Assembly: GCF_011761345.1 (NCBI RefSeq)
Contig: NZ_JAASRY010000004.1
Coordinates: 62,001 to 126,000 of the forward strand
DNA from: Thalassobacillus devorans
GTDB lineage: Bacteria; Bacillota; Bacilli; Bacillales; Halobacillaceae
Length of the DNA stretch: 64,000 nucleotides
Reading direction: 5' to 3'
The notes under the pieces were generated by a model, which worked only from the letters and a program-made list of their open reading frames with translations, had not been told where the DNA came from and did not search any database. This document shows positions 52,002 through 61,575 of the stretch, piece by piece; within the stretch, counting starts at the first letter, position 1, and each line of letters opens with the position of its first letter. A program made the translations under genes and the position numbers.

Positions 52002-53096
52002 ATGGCAATTACGCATAGAAAAGATACCCGGCCAGTCAGAGTCGGCGATTTGATAATTGGTGGATCAGACCAGGTAGTAGTACAATCCATGACCACCACC
52101 AAAACGCATGATGTAGAGGCTACCGTAAATGAAATACATCGCCTGGAAGAAGCCGGCTGTCAAGTTGTAAGGGTTGCATGTCCGGATGATCGAGCTGCTG
52201 ACGCCATCCCGGAAATTAAAAAACGCATTAACATCCCTCTTGTTGTCGACATTCACTTTGATTATAAAATGGCCTTAAAAGCCATTGAGGGTGGAGCAGA
52301 TAAAATCCGAATCAACCCTGGTAATATCGGTCGCAGGGAAAAGGTGGAAGCCGTAGTAAATGCTGCTAAGAGAAAAGGAATCCCTATTCGAATTGGGGTC
52401 AATGCTGGTTCCTTAGAGAAGCATATTTTGAAGAAATATGGCTATCCAACCGCTGATGGAATGGTGGAAAGTGCCTTACATCATATCAAGATTCTTGAAG
52501 ACCTTGATTTTCATGACATCATCGTTTCTCTAAAAGCATCCGATGTTCAGTTGGCAATCGAAGCATACACGAAAGCTGCGGAAGCGATCAAATATCCACT
52601 CCACTTAGGAATCACAGAATCCGGCACGCAATTTGCCGGCACTGTCAAAAGTGCTGCAGGTTTAGGAGCTATTTTAAGCAAAGGTATTGGCAGTACACTA
52701 CGAATTTCTCTTAGTGCGGACCCTGTAGAAGAAGTGAAGGTCGGTCGTGAACTGCTCAAATCATTTGGCCTTGCTGCTAATGCAGCTACTCTTATTTCCT
52801 GTCCTACTTGCGGACGGATTGAAATTGATTTGATTTCCATTGCAAATGAAGTTGAAGAATATATTCAAACCATTAAAGCCCCTATAAAAGTAGCTGTATT
52901 AGGCTGCGCAGTCAATGGACCTGGTGAAGCACGTGAAGCGGATATTGGTATTGCCGGTGCGCGAGGAGAAGGATTATTGTTCCGTCATGGCGAAATCATC
53001 CGAAAAGTACCAGAGGATATTATGGTTGAAGAATTGAAAAAAGAAGTCGATAAACTAGCGGAAGAACATTACAAAAAGCAAAAACAGGAAGCATAA
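52002..53096 (+). CDS. ispG: 4-hydroxy-3-methylbut-2-enyl diphosphate synthase
   Basis: A 364-residue IspG (GcpE). It reduces MEcPP to HMBPP in the MEP isoprenoid pathway using a [4Fe-4S] cluster. A TIM-barrel N-terminal domain is followed by the cluster domain with cysteines in SCPTCGR and [13 protein letters not shown] 52002 (AAAGGAG upstream) gives the conserved [15 protein letters not shown]; the frame is open 18 codons further. The pathway partner ispH is also in this window, about 5 kb downstream. Confidence 0.96.
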   Translation: MAITHRKDTRPVRVGDLIIGGSDQVVVQSMTTTKTHDVEATVNEIHRLEEAGCQVVRVACPDDRAADAIPEIKKRINIPLVVDIHFDYKMALKAIEGGADKIRINPGNIGRREKVEAVVNAAKRKGIPIRIGVNAGSLEKHILKKYGYPTADGMVESALHHIKILEDLDFHDIIVSLKASDVQLAIEAYTKAAEAIKYPLHLGITESGTQFAGTVKSAAGLGAILSKGIGSTLRISLSADPVEEVKVGRELLKSFGLAANAATLISCPTCGRIEIDLISIANEVEEYIQTIKAPIKVAVLGCAVNGPGEAREADIGIAGARGEGLLFRHGEIIRKVPEDIMVEELKKEVDKLAEEHYKKQKQEA

Positions 53097-53130
53097 AAAA
53101 AGTGAGCCCAAACGGGCTCACTTTTTTTAT
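53095..53130. terminator. Bidirectional intrinsic terminator
   Basis: AAGTGAGCCC-AAAC-GGGCTCACTT stem between A- and T-runs, separating ispG and yqfX. Confidence 0.92.
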
Positions 53131-53134
53131 TATA

Positions 53135-53542
53135 CTAAAACGGGCTGAAGAACAGGGACAAGAGGATGGACGCCACACCAATGAAGATAGCTGTATTTCC
53201 CAAGGTTTCTGCCCCTCGTTTTCTGGAGATGAAACCAAGTACAATCCCTGCTCCTCCTAAAAGGATGGGAGCAAAAAATAGAGACAATCCAGCAAGGATT
53301 AATGCTAACCAGCCCATACCGGATTTCACTTCTGTTTGCATTTCTGTCTCTTGTTCTTCAGATTTCATAACTTCATTCGGGTTCATCGCCATTTCCTGGG
53401 CGAATTCTTCCTCATATTCCTCTTCCCGATAAGGCTCGTCATGATAAACAAGTCCTTGTTTTTCTTCCTGCCTGTGGTCATCTCCATAATGAGGTGCTTT
53501 TTCCACCTCATCATAGGTTGAGCGCTTATTGGAATCATCCAT
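53135..53542 (-). CDS. yqfX: Small membrane protein, YqfX-like
   Basis: A 135-residue protein: an acidic, probably disordered N-terminal 75 residues rich in Glu, then two hydrophobic segments (about 78-105 and 115-133) in a DUF4190-like arrangement. It follows ispG on the opposite strand, as yqfX does in B. subtilis. Function unknown. The zur gene expected a little further along in B. subtilis is not present here. Confidence 0.65.
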   Translation of the reverse strand: MDDSNKRSTYDEVEKAPHYGDDHRQEEKQGLVYHDEPYREEEYEEEFAQEMAMNPNEVMKSEEQETEMQTEVKSGMGWLALILAGLSLFFAPILLGGAGIVLGFISRKRGAETLGNTAIFIGVASILLSLFFSPF

Positions 53543-53703
53543 GCTGACACCCTCACTTTCTTTATGGAGATTCCTTTATATTGTTTGCAGGCAGCACTTG
53601 AACTTACACGGTAAATATTACAAAAGCCCTTATAAGCTCATTACTTATAAAAAAGCTTGGCGTATCATCGCCTGTTTATCAATTTTAAATACTTTTTTTA
53701 AAA

Positions 53704-53744
53704 TAAAAAAGACCGGGAAAACCTACGAAGGTTCCCGGACTTAG
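53704..53744 (-). terminator. Terminator after the lytic transglycosylase gene
   Basis: AGTCCGGGAACC...GGTTTTCCCGGTCTTTTTT on the minus strand. The stretch 53577-53700 upstream of it on the plus strand has an inverted repeat TTATAAG/CTTATAA and no gene. Confidence 0.85.
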
Positions 53745-53747
53745 CTG

Positions 53748-54449
53748 TTAATTTGCAGATGCGAAAGTAGGGTGAGTTTCTGCATTTTCTTGAATTTCAA
53801 CAGCATACCAGCTTCTGGCGTGGCCATTCTCTTTTTTGTAATTTTCTAACCCACCTACGCCTCGATGGTAAGCGGTCAAGGCTTCATTCCAATTTCCATA
53901 TTTTTCGTGAAGATAATCCAGGTAGATAAGGGATAATTGCATGGAATAATATGGGTCGAACAGTAATTCATCTTCATAAGGCAGTCCGCCCATTTCCGCA
54001 ATCCATGGTGCCGTATTTTTCATGAATTGAGCCATGCCATAAGCTCGTCCATATTTTGTTGATGGACCGACCAATTCAGGATTAAAAGTTCCTCCTGTCT
54101 CCACGTTCAAAAGTTCATATACTAAAAATGGATCGATTTCGTAACGCTCTGATTCTCGAACGAGGAACATAGCCCATGACTTCTTAAATCTTCCTTCACT
54201 TTCTTTCACTAACCTATCCGCGTTTATCTCCAGCTCCTGCCATTTATAATGACCTTCTTCTAATTTCTGTGACTTTTTTGGCGGAGCAGACTTGGCACTA
54301 TCTGCAACAATTCTCTCTTCTTCCGTTTTCCTGTCATTTTCTTCTGCAGTTGTTTTAGTATCTGCTTTGATTATATGGAGAACAAAAAAGAATAAACCGA
54401 CAAGCAACACGGTCGCTCCGAATTTAAAGACCTTTTTTATTGATAGCAT
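53748..54449 (-). CDS. SLT-domain lytic transglycosylase-like protein
   Basis: A 233-residue protein with an N-terminal membrane anchor (about 11-28), a charged linker (about 30-75) and a C-terminal goose-type SLT domain. The likely catalytic glutamate is in LLNVETGGTF, followed by YGRAYGMAQFM, and AYHRGVGG near the end. It probably cleaves peptidoglycan outside the membrane. Monocistronic. Confidence 0.82.
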   Translation of the reverse strand: MLSIKKVFKFGATVLLVGLFFFVLHIIKADTKTTAEENDRKTEEERIVADSAKSAPPKKSQKLEEGHYKWQELEINADRLVKESEGRFKKSWAMFLVRESERYEIDPFLVYELLNVETGGTFNPELVGPSTKYGRAYGMAQFMKNTAPWIAEMGGLPYEDELLFDPYYSMQLSLIYLDYLHEKYGNWNEALTAYHRGVGGLENYKKENGHARSWYAVEIQENAETHPTFASAN

Positions 54450-54642
54450 GATTTCACTCCTTACGATGAGTCACTGGCTGATTCGATAAGAACAATAGAT
54501 ATTTGGACTCACCAAACGATACTAACGGACTAGTTATGAGAAAGCAATTCAAATACACTACATTCCTGAACTTACCATTCACGTTTCCATTATGTAGGAA
54601 TACGGTGTAAAGAGTATAACCCTCAAGGAGGCGGTCCGCCGT

Positions 54643-54930
54643 ATGAAAAAAGAGATGGCACAACATATAGTTACCCAAAAATTGAAGCAGCTAACCGTAA
54701 AAGACATTATTAAATATAGCAATATGTACCAAATAGATATTAGTCATCAGGAAGCAGAGGATATCATCAAGGAATTGAAAAGTAATAAACTGAACCCTTT
54801 AGATAGTAATGAGCGTTTAATGATGCTGAAAAAATTAGCAGCCATCACCAGTCGTGATACAGCTAATAAAGTAAATCGTATATTAAATCAAATCGCCAAA
54901 GAATATGGAGTCAGTCATTTACTTAAGTAA
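54643..54930 (+). CDS. yqfT: YqfT family protein (DUF2624)
   Basis: A 95-residue helical, soluble protein of the DUF2624/YqfT family; NKVNRILNQIAKEYGVSHLLK is at the end. It is found convergent with nfo in Bacillus. Function unknown. AAGGAGG precedes ATG 54643 with long spacing that a GGCG/CGCC mini-hairpin could shorten. Confidence 0.8.
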   Translation: MKKEMAQHIVTQKLKQLTVKDIIKYSNMYQIDISHQEAEDIIKELKSNKLNPLDSNERLMMLKKLAAITSRDTANKVNRILNQIAKEYGVSHLLK

Positions 54931-54932
54931 AA

Positions 54933-54972
54933 AAATCACGCTCTCCTTTTTTAAAGGAGAGCGTGGTTTTTA
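54933..54972. terminator. Bidirectional intrinsic terminator
   Basis: ATCACGCTCTCC...GGAGAGCGTGGT stem between A- and T-runs, separating yqfT and nfo. Confidence 0.9.
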
Positions 54973-55863
54973 TTGCTGCACGATCTTTTCTTTTAACTCT
55001 TCATCGAATTTCTTAGCTTTTAACATTTCAATTTCAAATTTATACGGAGGCTTTTTATTTTTCTTATCTTCGCCTACGTATGGAGTCTCCAGTATTTTCG
55101 GCAGTTCTTGTAACTGCGGATGATGGACAACGTAACTTAGTGCATCGAAACCGATGTGACCAAAGCCGATATTTTCATGACGGTCTTTCGCGGCTCCGCG
55201 CTCGTTTTTACTATCATTGACATGGATGACTTTTAGGCGGTCGAGACCGATGATTTTATCAAACTCTTCCAGTACCCCATCAAAATCATTTATGACATCG
55301 TAACCTGCATCATGAATGTGACAAGTATCCAGACAAATAGATAATTTATCGTTGAGATCGACTCCATCAATGATCTTAGCTAACTCATCAAAAGTTCTTC
55401 CACATTCCGATCCTTTACCAGCCATCGTCTCTAAAGCGATTTGAGCCTTTTGATCTTTATGCAGAACTTCATTTAAACCAGAAATGATTTTATCTATCCC
55501 TTGCTCTGCTCCTGCCCCTACATGAGAACCAGGATGAAGAACAATCTGATCAGCACCGATAGCTTCTGTCCGCAGAATTTCATTTCTAAGAAAATCAACG
55601 CCTAATTGAAATGTTTCCGGTTTCGTCGTATTGCCAACATTGATAATGTATGGAGCATGGACCACGATATCTGATATTTCATTCGCTTGCATATGCTCCA
55701 TTCCTGCCTCGATGTTCAGCTCCTCTATTGGTCTTCTCCGTGTGTTTTGAGGAGCACCAGTATAAATCATAAATGTATTTGAGCCATAAGAAGCAGCCTC
55801 TTCACTGGCGCCTAATAGCATTTTTTTCCCCTTCATGGAAACGTGTGAACCTATTTTAACCAT
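54970..55863 (-). CDS. nfo: Endonuclease IV (AP endonuclease)
   Basis: A 297-residue zinc-dependent AP endonuclease of base excision repair; in Bacillus it also protects spore DNA. Motifs: [77 protein letters not shown] 55863 has AGAGGTG 9 bases upstream. Length equals B. subtilis Nfo. Confidence 0.96.
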   Translation of the reverse strand: MVKIGSHVSMKGKKMLLGASEEAASYGSNTFMIYTGAPQNTRRRPIEELNIEAGMEHMQANEISDIVVHAPYIINVGNTTKPETFQLGVDFLRNEILRTEAIGADQIVLHPGSHVGAGAEQGIDKIISGLNEVLHKDQKAQIALETMAGKGSECGRTFDELAKIIDGVDLNDKLSICLDTCHIHDAGYDVINDFDGVLEEFDKIIGLDRLKVIHVNDSKNERGAAKDRHENIGFGHIGFDALSYVVHHPQLQELPKILETPYVGEDKKNKKPPYKFEIEMLKAKKFDEELKEKIVQQ

Positions 55864-55889
55864 TAACAACGACACCTCTGCAATTTATA

Positions 55890-57209
55890 TTATTTCTTTT
55901 TAAAATTATTTCTCTTTAACTTTTTCATATTTTTTTCTGCTTGTCTTTTCATTTTCTTTTTATAGCCAGGCTTCACTTTTTTCGGTTTCTTCACCATATT
56001 CCATGCCTGCTTTTCTACCGTTGATTCCTGTGTTTTTTCACGTTTTTGTCGCTCATTGTGCGCTTTTACTTCTTTCCATTCTCCATTACGAATGTCGTAG
56101 GAACTGAAGGAAATCCCCTTTTTCTCTAACCGTTGCACTAAAGGAAGATTCTCATCTGTGAACAGATTGATCGCCGTACCTTCAAGTCCGGCACGAGCTG
56201 TCCTTCCCACACGATGGATATAGAACTCTTCTTCCTTAGGCATCTGCGCATTGATGACATGACTCACTCCCTGGATATCAATGCCTCGAGAAGCCAGGTC
56301 AGTTGCCACGATATACTGATAGCGCAAATTTTGCAATTCCTTTAACATTCTTTTTCTTTCACGCGGAGACAGTCCCCCGTGTAAGACACCGACCTCTAAA
56401 CCTTTTTCCTGTAATTCACGTACGAGGCGGTCGGCATGTTCTTTTCCATTTGTAAAAATAATCGCCAAATATGGCTGGATCACTTCAGAAATGCTGATGA
56501 TCATATCTGAAGCAGAGCGGTGACGCAATGGAATCAGCCGATGCTCCATATTAGCCGGAGAAGGCGTTTCATCTTTAATATGGATATAAGTTGGGTTGGA
56601 GAGATATTTTTTCAAAAACGGCTGCAAGCGTTCCGGGATAGTAGCTGAGAATACAAGCAGCTGTACCTCCGGACTCATTCGAATCAGAATTTGATCGACA
56701 TCGTCTATAAACCCTAAGTCCAGCATCAAATCTGCTTCATCAAGTACAAAAGCATTCGCCTGATGCAAATTCAAAGCTTCCTCTTTTACTAAATCCAATA
56801 TACGACCCGGCGTACCAACGATAATATGCGGGGGTTCCTTTAGTTTTTCCACTGTTTTCTGTTTATCTGTCCCGCCAATCAGAAGCTTGGCTCTCCAACG
56901 ATGATCCTTCTCGGCGTAGTGGATACTTTTACGGACTTCATCATAAATCTGGATAGCCAGCTCTCTTGTAGGAGCTGTGACAACAAATTGCACATGATTT
57001 TTCGTTTCATCTAATTGGTTCAATAGAGGCAGCAAATAGGAATGGGTTTTTCCCGATCCAGTATGGGACTGCCCGATGATGCTCTCCCCGCGCAAAGCTG
57101 CAGGTATGACTTTCTGTTGAATCGGAGTCGGTGTGGTAAACCCATATTTAGTAATAATTTCACTGACTACCGGATGGATAGCAAATTGATTGAACTCATG
57201 ATTTTTCAT
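55890..57209 (-). CDS. cshB: DEAD-box RNA helicase CshB
   Basis: A 439-residue DEAD-box ATP-dependent RNA helicase. Q motif (FTTPTPIQ), motif I SHTGSGKTHSY, motif II VLDEADLML, motif III FSAT and motif VI HRVGRTARAG are all present. The basic C-terminal tail (about 395-439) is typical of CshB, a cold-adaptation helicase in B. subtilis. It is 27 bases upstream of nfo on the same strand and probably cotranscribed with it. Confidence 0.93.
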   Translation of the reverse strand: MKNHEFNQFAIHPVVSEIITKYGFTTPTPIQQKVIPAALRGESIIGQSHTGSGKTHSYLLPLLNQLDETKNHVQFVVTAPTRELAIQIYDEVRKSIHYAEKDHRWRAKLLIGGTDKQKTVEKLKEPPHIIVGTPGRILDLVKEEALNLHQANAFVLDEADLMLDLGFIDDVDQILIRMSPEVQLLVFSATIPERLQPFLKKYLSNPTYIHIKDETPSPANMEHRLIPLRHRSASDMIISISEVIQPYLAIIFTNGKEHADRLVRELQEKGLEVGVLHGGLSPRERKRMLKELQNLRYQYIVATDLASRGIDIQGVSHVINAQMPKEEEFYIHRVGRTARAGLEGTAINLFTDENLPLVQRLEKKGISFSSYDIRNGEWKEVKAHNERQKREKTQESTVEKQAWNMVKKPKKVKPGYKKKMKRQAEKNMKKLKRNNFKKK

Positions 57210-57334
57210 TTTATTACTCCTTTTTTAGAGACAAGTTCATGATAGATGTAAGCTGAACTTAGTCATTGAAAAAAACTTCCTTCCTCATTATAGTAGACAC
57301 TGCGCACAATTGCACGTTTCTAAACAGCTCTTCT

Positions 57335-57363
57335 TTGTCATCTTCCACTTTTCCCTTTATAAT
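57335..57363 (+). promoter_or_regulatory. SigA promoter of ispH
   Basis: TTGTCA (57335-57340), 17-base spacer, TATAAT (57358-57363), ending 57 bases before the start codon. Confidence 0.75.
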
Positions 57364-57420
57364 GGAATTGATGTCTGGAAGAATTAAGATTTATTTTTAG
57401 CAGAGGGGGAACAAACCAGC

Positions 57421-58371
57421 ATGGAAGTAATTAAAATCGCACCGCGTGGTTATTGCTATGGGGTAGTAGATGCCATGGTAATCGCACAAAATGCATCCAA
57501 AGACCCCAATTTACCCCGTCCTATCTATATATTGGGTATGATTGTGCATAATTCACACGTAACGGAAGCTTTTAAAGACCAGGGAATCGTTACACTGGAT
57601 GGAAAAAATCGTTTAGATATATTAGAAGGAATCAATGAGGGCACTGTTATTTTCACAGCTCATGGTGTTTCACCGGAGGTCAAAGAGCGTGCAAAGGACA
57701 AAGGGCTTACAGTTCTTGATGCGACCTGCCCTGATGTAACCAATACACACAATTTGATTCGTGACCGTGTAAGCGACGATTATGAAGTCATTTATATCGG
57801 TAAGAAAGGACATCCTGAGCCAGAAGGCGCCGTTGGGGTAGCTCCAGGTAAAGTGCATCTCGTCCAAACGGAAGAGGATGTCGAACAGTTGAGTGTTGAC
57901 CATGATAAGTTGCTGGTGACGAACCAGACTACGATGAGTCAGTGGGACGTTTATGATGTCATGGAAAAGATCAAAGAAAAATATCCCCACGTAGAACTTC
58001 ATCAGGAGATATGCATGGCAACCCAGGTTCGTCAAGAAGCTGTAGCAGAACAAGCAAAAGATGCAGACCTGACCTTGGTTGTAGGGGATCCGCGAAGTAA
58101 CAACTCCAATCGATTGGCTCAAGTTTCTAAAGAAATTGCCGGAACGGAGGCTTATCGGATTGCTGATGTAACGGAAATCCAATTAGAATGGCTGCAAGGT
58201 GTCGAAAAAGTGGCAGTGACAGCAGGCGCTTCTACACCTACTCCAATAACCAAGGAAGTTATCAAGTTCATTGAACAATACGATACGGAAAACGAAGACA
58301 CTTGGATTAGAGAATCAAAAGTCGAGCAAAAGAAAATTCTTCCAAAAGTAAAAACGAAGAAGAAGGCCTAA
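57421..58371 (+). CDS. ispH: 4-hydroxy-3-methylbut-2-enyl diphosphate reductase
   Basis: A 316-residue IspH (LytB), last enzyme of the MEP pathway, producing IPP and DMAPP. The three [4Fe-4S] cysteines lie in PRGYCYGV (Cys12), DATCPDVTN and QEICMATQ. Conserved AHGVSP and HPE-containing [10 protein letters not shown] are present. The C-terminus has a basic extension of about 20 residues. Monocistronic, own promoter and terminator. Confidence 0.96.
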   Translation: MEVIKIAPRGYCYGVVDAMVIAQNASKDPNLPRPIYILGMIVHNSHVTEAFKDQGIVTLDGKNRLDILEGINEGTVIFTAHGVSPEVKERAKDKGLTVLDATCPDVTNTHNLIRDRVSDDYEVIYIGKKGHPEPEGAVGVAPGKVHLVQTEEDVEQLSVDHDKLLVTNQTTMSQWDVYDVMEKIKEKYPHVELHQEICMATQVRQEAVAEQAKDADLTLVVGDPRSNNSNRLAQVSKEIAGTEAYRIADVTEIQLEWLQGVEKVAVTAGASTPTPITKEVIKFIEQYDTENEDTWIRESKVEQKKILPKVKTKKKA

Positions 58372-58401
58372 AAAAGGCTGCCGGATGGCAGCCTTTTTTA
58401 T
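58370..58401. terminator. Bidirectional intrinsic terminator
   Basis: AAAAGGCTGCC-GGAT-GGCAGCCTTTT stem between ispH and yqfO. Confidence 0.92.
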
Positions 58402-59519
58402 ATGAATTGAAATGGTTCGGTGTTCGCTTCAGAAACATAAACAGTTAACTGATTTTTACTTTGGCTGAACTTTTCATCTAAATAATTTTTAACAGCACCT
58501 TTCATCACTTTTTCCACATGGTGACCAGGGTCTACCACATTCAAGCCGATATCCGCTGCTTCTTGAGCGGGGTGGAAAGTCATATCTCCTGTAACGTAAA
58601 CATCGGCACCTTGCCTTTTGGCATCATAAATGTATTTTTCGCCGCTTCCGCCAAGGATGGCTACTTTTTCAACTTCATCCTGCATGTTACCAATCACACG
58701 CAATCCAGGTACATTTAAGCTTTCTTTTACATGCTCTGCAAATTTGCTTAACGTCATTTTTTCATTCAGTACGCCTATTCGACCGATCCCATAGGATTCT
58801 CCCTCATTTTCAAGCGTATAGACATCATAAGCCACTTCTTCGTAAGGATGTTCATCTTCCATCGCTTTCAGCACGCCTTTTAAATTCGACTGTGGCAGTA
58901 AAAATTCTACTCGTTGTTCTTCTACGATCTCTAATTCCCCAGATTTTCCTATATAAGGATCAGCCGCATCTGTTGGCATAAACCGGCCTTGGCCTGGCAT
59001 GCTGAAAGAACAATTGCTATAGTCCCCAACATGACCTGCCCCGGCTTCATGCATCGCCCTTCTTACTCCATCTGCATGATCCTCAGGTACAAACACAATT
59101 ACTTTCACCAATTTATCCTTGCCGGTTTCCAACAGGGGTGTAGTTTTGGTAACCTCTAATGCTTCCGCTAAAGCATCATTCACTCCTCCATCCGCTATAT
59201 CCAAGTTGGTATGAGCGGCATATACAGCAATGTCATGCTTTATCAACTTTTGTATGACTCTTCCCTTTGGCGTATCCGGGTTGATTTGTCCTAATGGCTT
59301 AAAAATGACAGGGTGATGAGAAATAATCAAATCTATCTGCTGTTCCACCGCTTCATCTACCACATTTTCTAAGACATCTAAAGTAACCATTACATTACTG
59401 ACAGGCTTATTCATTGTTCCAATTTGCAACCCGACCTTATCCCAATCATAGGCGAGATGTTTAGGTGACATTTGTTCGAAAACCTCAACTACTTGTTTAA
59501 CTGTTACTGTTTCACTCAT
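58398..59519 (-). CDS. yqfO: Nif3-like dinuclear metal-centre protein YqfO
   Basis: A 373-residue NIF3 family protein (GTP cyclohydrolase I type 2 annotation in databases, activity doubtful). Metal ligands are in IISHHPVIF and AHTNLDIADGG near the N-terminus and GDMTFH..A and DPGHHVE near the C-terminus. The middle ~110 residues (about 128-240) are the PII-like insertion typical of Bacillus YqfO. ATG 59519 lies inside the end of trmK (8-base overlap) behind GGAGG. Confidence 0.92.
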   Translation of the reverse strand: MSETVTVKQVVEVFEQMSPKHLAYDWDKVGLQIGTMNKPVSNVMVTLDVLENVVDEAVEQQIDLIISHHPVIFKPLGQINPDTPKGRVIQKLIKHDIAVYAAHTNLDIADGGVNDALAEALEVTKTTPLLETGKDKLVKVIVFVPEDHADGVRRAMHEAGAGHVGDYSNCSFSMPGQGRFMPTDAADPYIGKSGELEIVEEQRVEFLLPQSNLKGVLKAMEDEHPYEEVAYDVYTLENEGESYGIGRIGVLNEKMTLSKFAEHVKESLNVPGLRVIGNMQDEVEKVAILGGSGEKYIYDAKRQGADVYVTGDMTFHPAQEAADIGLNVVDPGHHVEKVMKGAVKNYLDEKFSQSKNQLTVYVSEANTEPFQFI

Positions 59520-60216
59520 TCTGCATAACCTCCTCAATCCACTGTATTTCTTGCTCTAACACAGCTATCTTTTTAGTATCTGGTGTTACCGCTTTGTTCA
59601 TTTCTTCTCTTACATACTCTTTTTTTGCTTTTTCCTCTCTCCATTTTCTTTTAAAAGAATCGTTTTTCTCTTTCAATAAATAGGGACCAAAGTATATTTC
59701 CTTAGGGGTATATTTAGCCTGCTCCCCGGCTGCTTGTTTATCAGCAACAATTACTTCATAAATATGGCCAGCTTCTTCTAAAATTTCTTCTGCCATTATC
59801 TTATATCTATTATCAGCCAGCCATCTTCGAAGTGATTTTGCATCGACATTTGGCTGAACGACCACACGTGAAACCCGAGATAATTTCCTTTTGCCGGTTT
59901 CTAAGATGTTGGTGATCAATGTGCCTCCCATGCCCGCAATAACTACTTGCTCTACTTCGTCTGGCGACAGGACAGACAGCCCGTCCCCTTTTCGAACAGA
60001 GATACGATCCGTCAGATCATTCGCTTCCACTTCTTTTTTTGCACTTTGATAAGGTCCATCATTCACTTCACCGGCTACCGCGACTGCTGAGGGGTCCTTT
60101 AAGCATACGTAACAAGGAAGGTAGGCATGGTCTGATCCAATATCTGCGAAATGTGCTCCAAGGGGGAGATAGGAGGCTACCACCTGAAGGCGTCTCGATA
60201 ATAACTTTTCATTCAT
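59512..60216 (-). CDS. trmK: tRNA (adenine22-N1)-methyltransferase TrmK
   Basis: A 234-residue class I methyltransferase making m1A22 in tRNA. SAM loop FADIGSDHAYLP (about residues 23-34), acidic VAGEVNDGPYQSA and the substrate-binding VIAGMGGTLI are typical; the C-terminal ~60 residues form a helical coiled coil. It is coupled to yqfO by overlap, as in B. subtilis. Confidence 0.94.
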   Translation of the reverse strand: MNEKLLSRRLQVVASYLPLGAHFADIGSDHAYLPCYVCLKDPSAVAVAGEVNDGPYQSAKKEVEANDLTDRISVRKGDGLSVLSPDEVEQVVIAGMGGTLITNILETGKRKLSRVSRVVVQPNVDAKSLRRWLADNRYKIMAEEILEEAGHIYEVIVADKQAAGEQAKYTPKEIYFGPYLLKEKNDSFKRKWREEKAKKEYVREEMNKAVTPDTKKIAVLEQEIQWIEEVMQNE

Positions 60217-60342
60217 TTGACTTCCTCTTTTCTATAAAAATAAACGTATTATTCAAAAAAACGTCATATTATCGGGCCAATATAGCAAAATTCTAATACA
60301 CATTAATCGGAAGAAAATAGACATTCTTAAAGTATTAAAACA

Positions 60343-60373
60343 ACTTGGCTTATCGCCGCCAAGTACTTATGGC
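60343..60373 (+). repeat. Dispersed hairpin repeat, copy 3 (partial)
   Basis: ACTTGGC-TTATCGCC-GCCAAGT perfect hairpin followed by ACTTATGGC, matching the hairpin block of copy 1 (CCAAGTACTTATGGC shared). The CGAAAGTCT and TAAACTTTC blocks are missing; the cccA terminator follows. Confidence 0.6.
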
Positions 60374-60392
60374 CCTTTTTAAAATACAAAAA

Positions 60393-60428
60393 GAAAAGCC
60401 TTCTGAACATTCCAGAAAGCTTTCTTTT
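60393..60428 (-). terminator. Terminator after cccA
   Basis: AAAGCTTTCTG...CAGAAGGCTTTTCTTTTT on the minus strand. Confidence 0.85.
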
Positions 60429-60433
60429 ATACG

Positions 60434-60799
60434 TTATTGCTTTTCTGCCAGCCATTCAGCTACAAGGGTAGCTTCTTCACCCTGGGCTTGTCCAGGAGGC
60501 ATTGCTCCTTTACCGTTAATGATGATTTCTTCAATTTCTTCAGCAGAATATTTACTGCCGATCGTTTCTAATGAAGGACCATTTCCGCCAGAAAGGTCAG
60601 AACCATGACATGCAGCACAGCTGTTTTGGAAGACTTCTTCAGGATCAGAGCTTGCTCCCTCTTCCTGCTGCTCTTCTCCATTTTCCCCTTCATTTTGGAT
60701 GGCTTCATTTTGGCCGATTCCGACCCAAGAAATGATGAACATCGTTAAGATCCCTATAACAGCAATCATTGCAAATGGGATAACTGGATTTCTTTTCAT
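60434..60799 (-). CDS. cccA: Membrane-bound cytochrome c550 CccA
   Basis: A 121-residue cytochrome: N-terminal transmembrane anchor (about 7-27), acidic linker (about 31-52), then a class I cytochrome c domain with heme site CAACH (about residue 61) and axial methionine in GAMPPGQ. It carries electrons on the outer face of the membrane. Same location next to sigA as in B. subtilis. ATG 60799 has AAGGAGG. Confidence 0.95.
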   Translation of the reverse strand: MKRNPVIPFAMIAVIGILTMFIISWVGIGQNEAIQNEGENGEEQQEEGASSDPEEVFQNSCAACHGSDLSGGNGPSLETIGSKYSAEEIEEIIINGKGAMPPGQAQGEEATLVAEWLAEKQ

Positions 60800-60900
60800 G
60801 TGTCCATTTCCTCCTTATGTAGTCCCCTATATATCTTTCTCTAAAATACAAACTATATTTATTTTACTTGAAAAATCTTCTTTAGAAAAGAGCAAACGTG

Positions 60901-61434
60901 CTAAAAGTTGAAAAACATATATATGAAGGCAGATGCAGAACCAAGAGTTCCAATTATCTTTATGAAAATCACATCTAATTTCCTTCCACCCCAGTACCAA
61001 AGGAGACAATGTACCATTACGATGGAAGCAAACAACCAATTGGGTGCCTGCCAAATCGATATAATATGCACATTCCATAACAACAATAGTAACAGACCTA
61101 TGATTACGTACACAGAAAAATCAATCGACTTTTTATTATATAGATATACAGCGGTTAAGCCTGTGCCTAATACAAATATCGACAAAATGCCTGTTTGCAT
61201 TATGAAAGCCGTTTCAGTAAAATAAATGACAAGAAATGAGATTAGAAGCATTAAAAAAGCTATCATAACTCTAGTTACTATCATCCACTGGCTGGAACCA
61301 GATAATGGTTGGTTCAAACCTTCACCTTGCGTATAAAGAGCAAGCAGGTAATCACAATACGATTCCGGAAGCAATCGATTAGCTTTCCAATATTGTATTT
61401 CCTGGAGAATTATTTCTTTACGTTCTTTCGTCAT
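60901..61434 (-). CDS. Membrane protein of unknown function between sigA and cccA
   Basis: A 177-residue protein: a soluble N-terminal ~45 residues (MTKERKEIILQEIQYWKANRLLPESYCDYLLALY), which resembles the start of DUF2157-type proteins, then about six hydrophobic segments. No catalytic motif seen. ATG 61434 has GGGGTGGTG upstream. It lies downstream of the sigA terminator and 101 bases upstream of cccA. Confidence 0.7.
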   Translation of the reverse strand: MTKERKEIILQEIQYWKANRLLPESYCDYLLALYTQGEGLNQPLSGSSQWMIVTRVMIAFLMLLISFLVIYFTETAFIMQTGILSIFVLGTGLTAVYLYNKKSIDFSVYVIIGLLLLLLWNVHIISIWQAPNWLFASIVMVHCLLWYWGGRKLDVIFIKIIGTLGSASAFIYMFFNF

Positions 61435-61528
61435 AGCACCACCCCGGTATGGGACTGAATAAAAATTAACTGATTGTCTCTAAGTAACGAAAGCATTCAT
61501 TTAGCTCATATTTTAACAGCCTATAAAA

Positions 61529-61562
61529 ATAGACCAGGAACAAAATGGTCAGCTCCTGGTCG
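61529..61562 (-). terminator. Terminator after sigA
   Basis: GACCAGGA...TCCTGGTC stem followed by TATTTTTATA on the minus strand. Confidence 0.8.
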
Positions 61563-61575
61563 TGAGAGTAGCATT

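Noticed and set aside
53577-53700. Possible fourth copy of the hairpin repeat (GCTTGGCGTATCATCGCC)
   Set aside because: Only a GGCG/CGCC hairpin and short AT-rich similarity; none of the CGAAAGTCT or TAAACTTTC blocks is present.
57670-58182. 170-codon open frame antisense to ispH
   Set aside because: Fully overlapped by ispH, no start signals, low-complexity hydrophobic product.
61471-61500. GATTGTCTCTAAGTAACGAAAG resembling copy 1 of the hairpin repeat
   Set aside because: The stem is lost and downstream blocks are absent; the match is short enough to be chance in AT-rich DNA.
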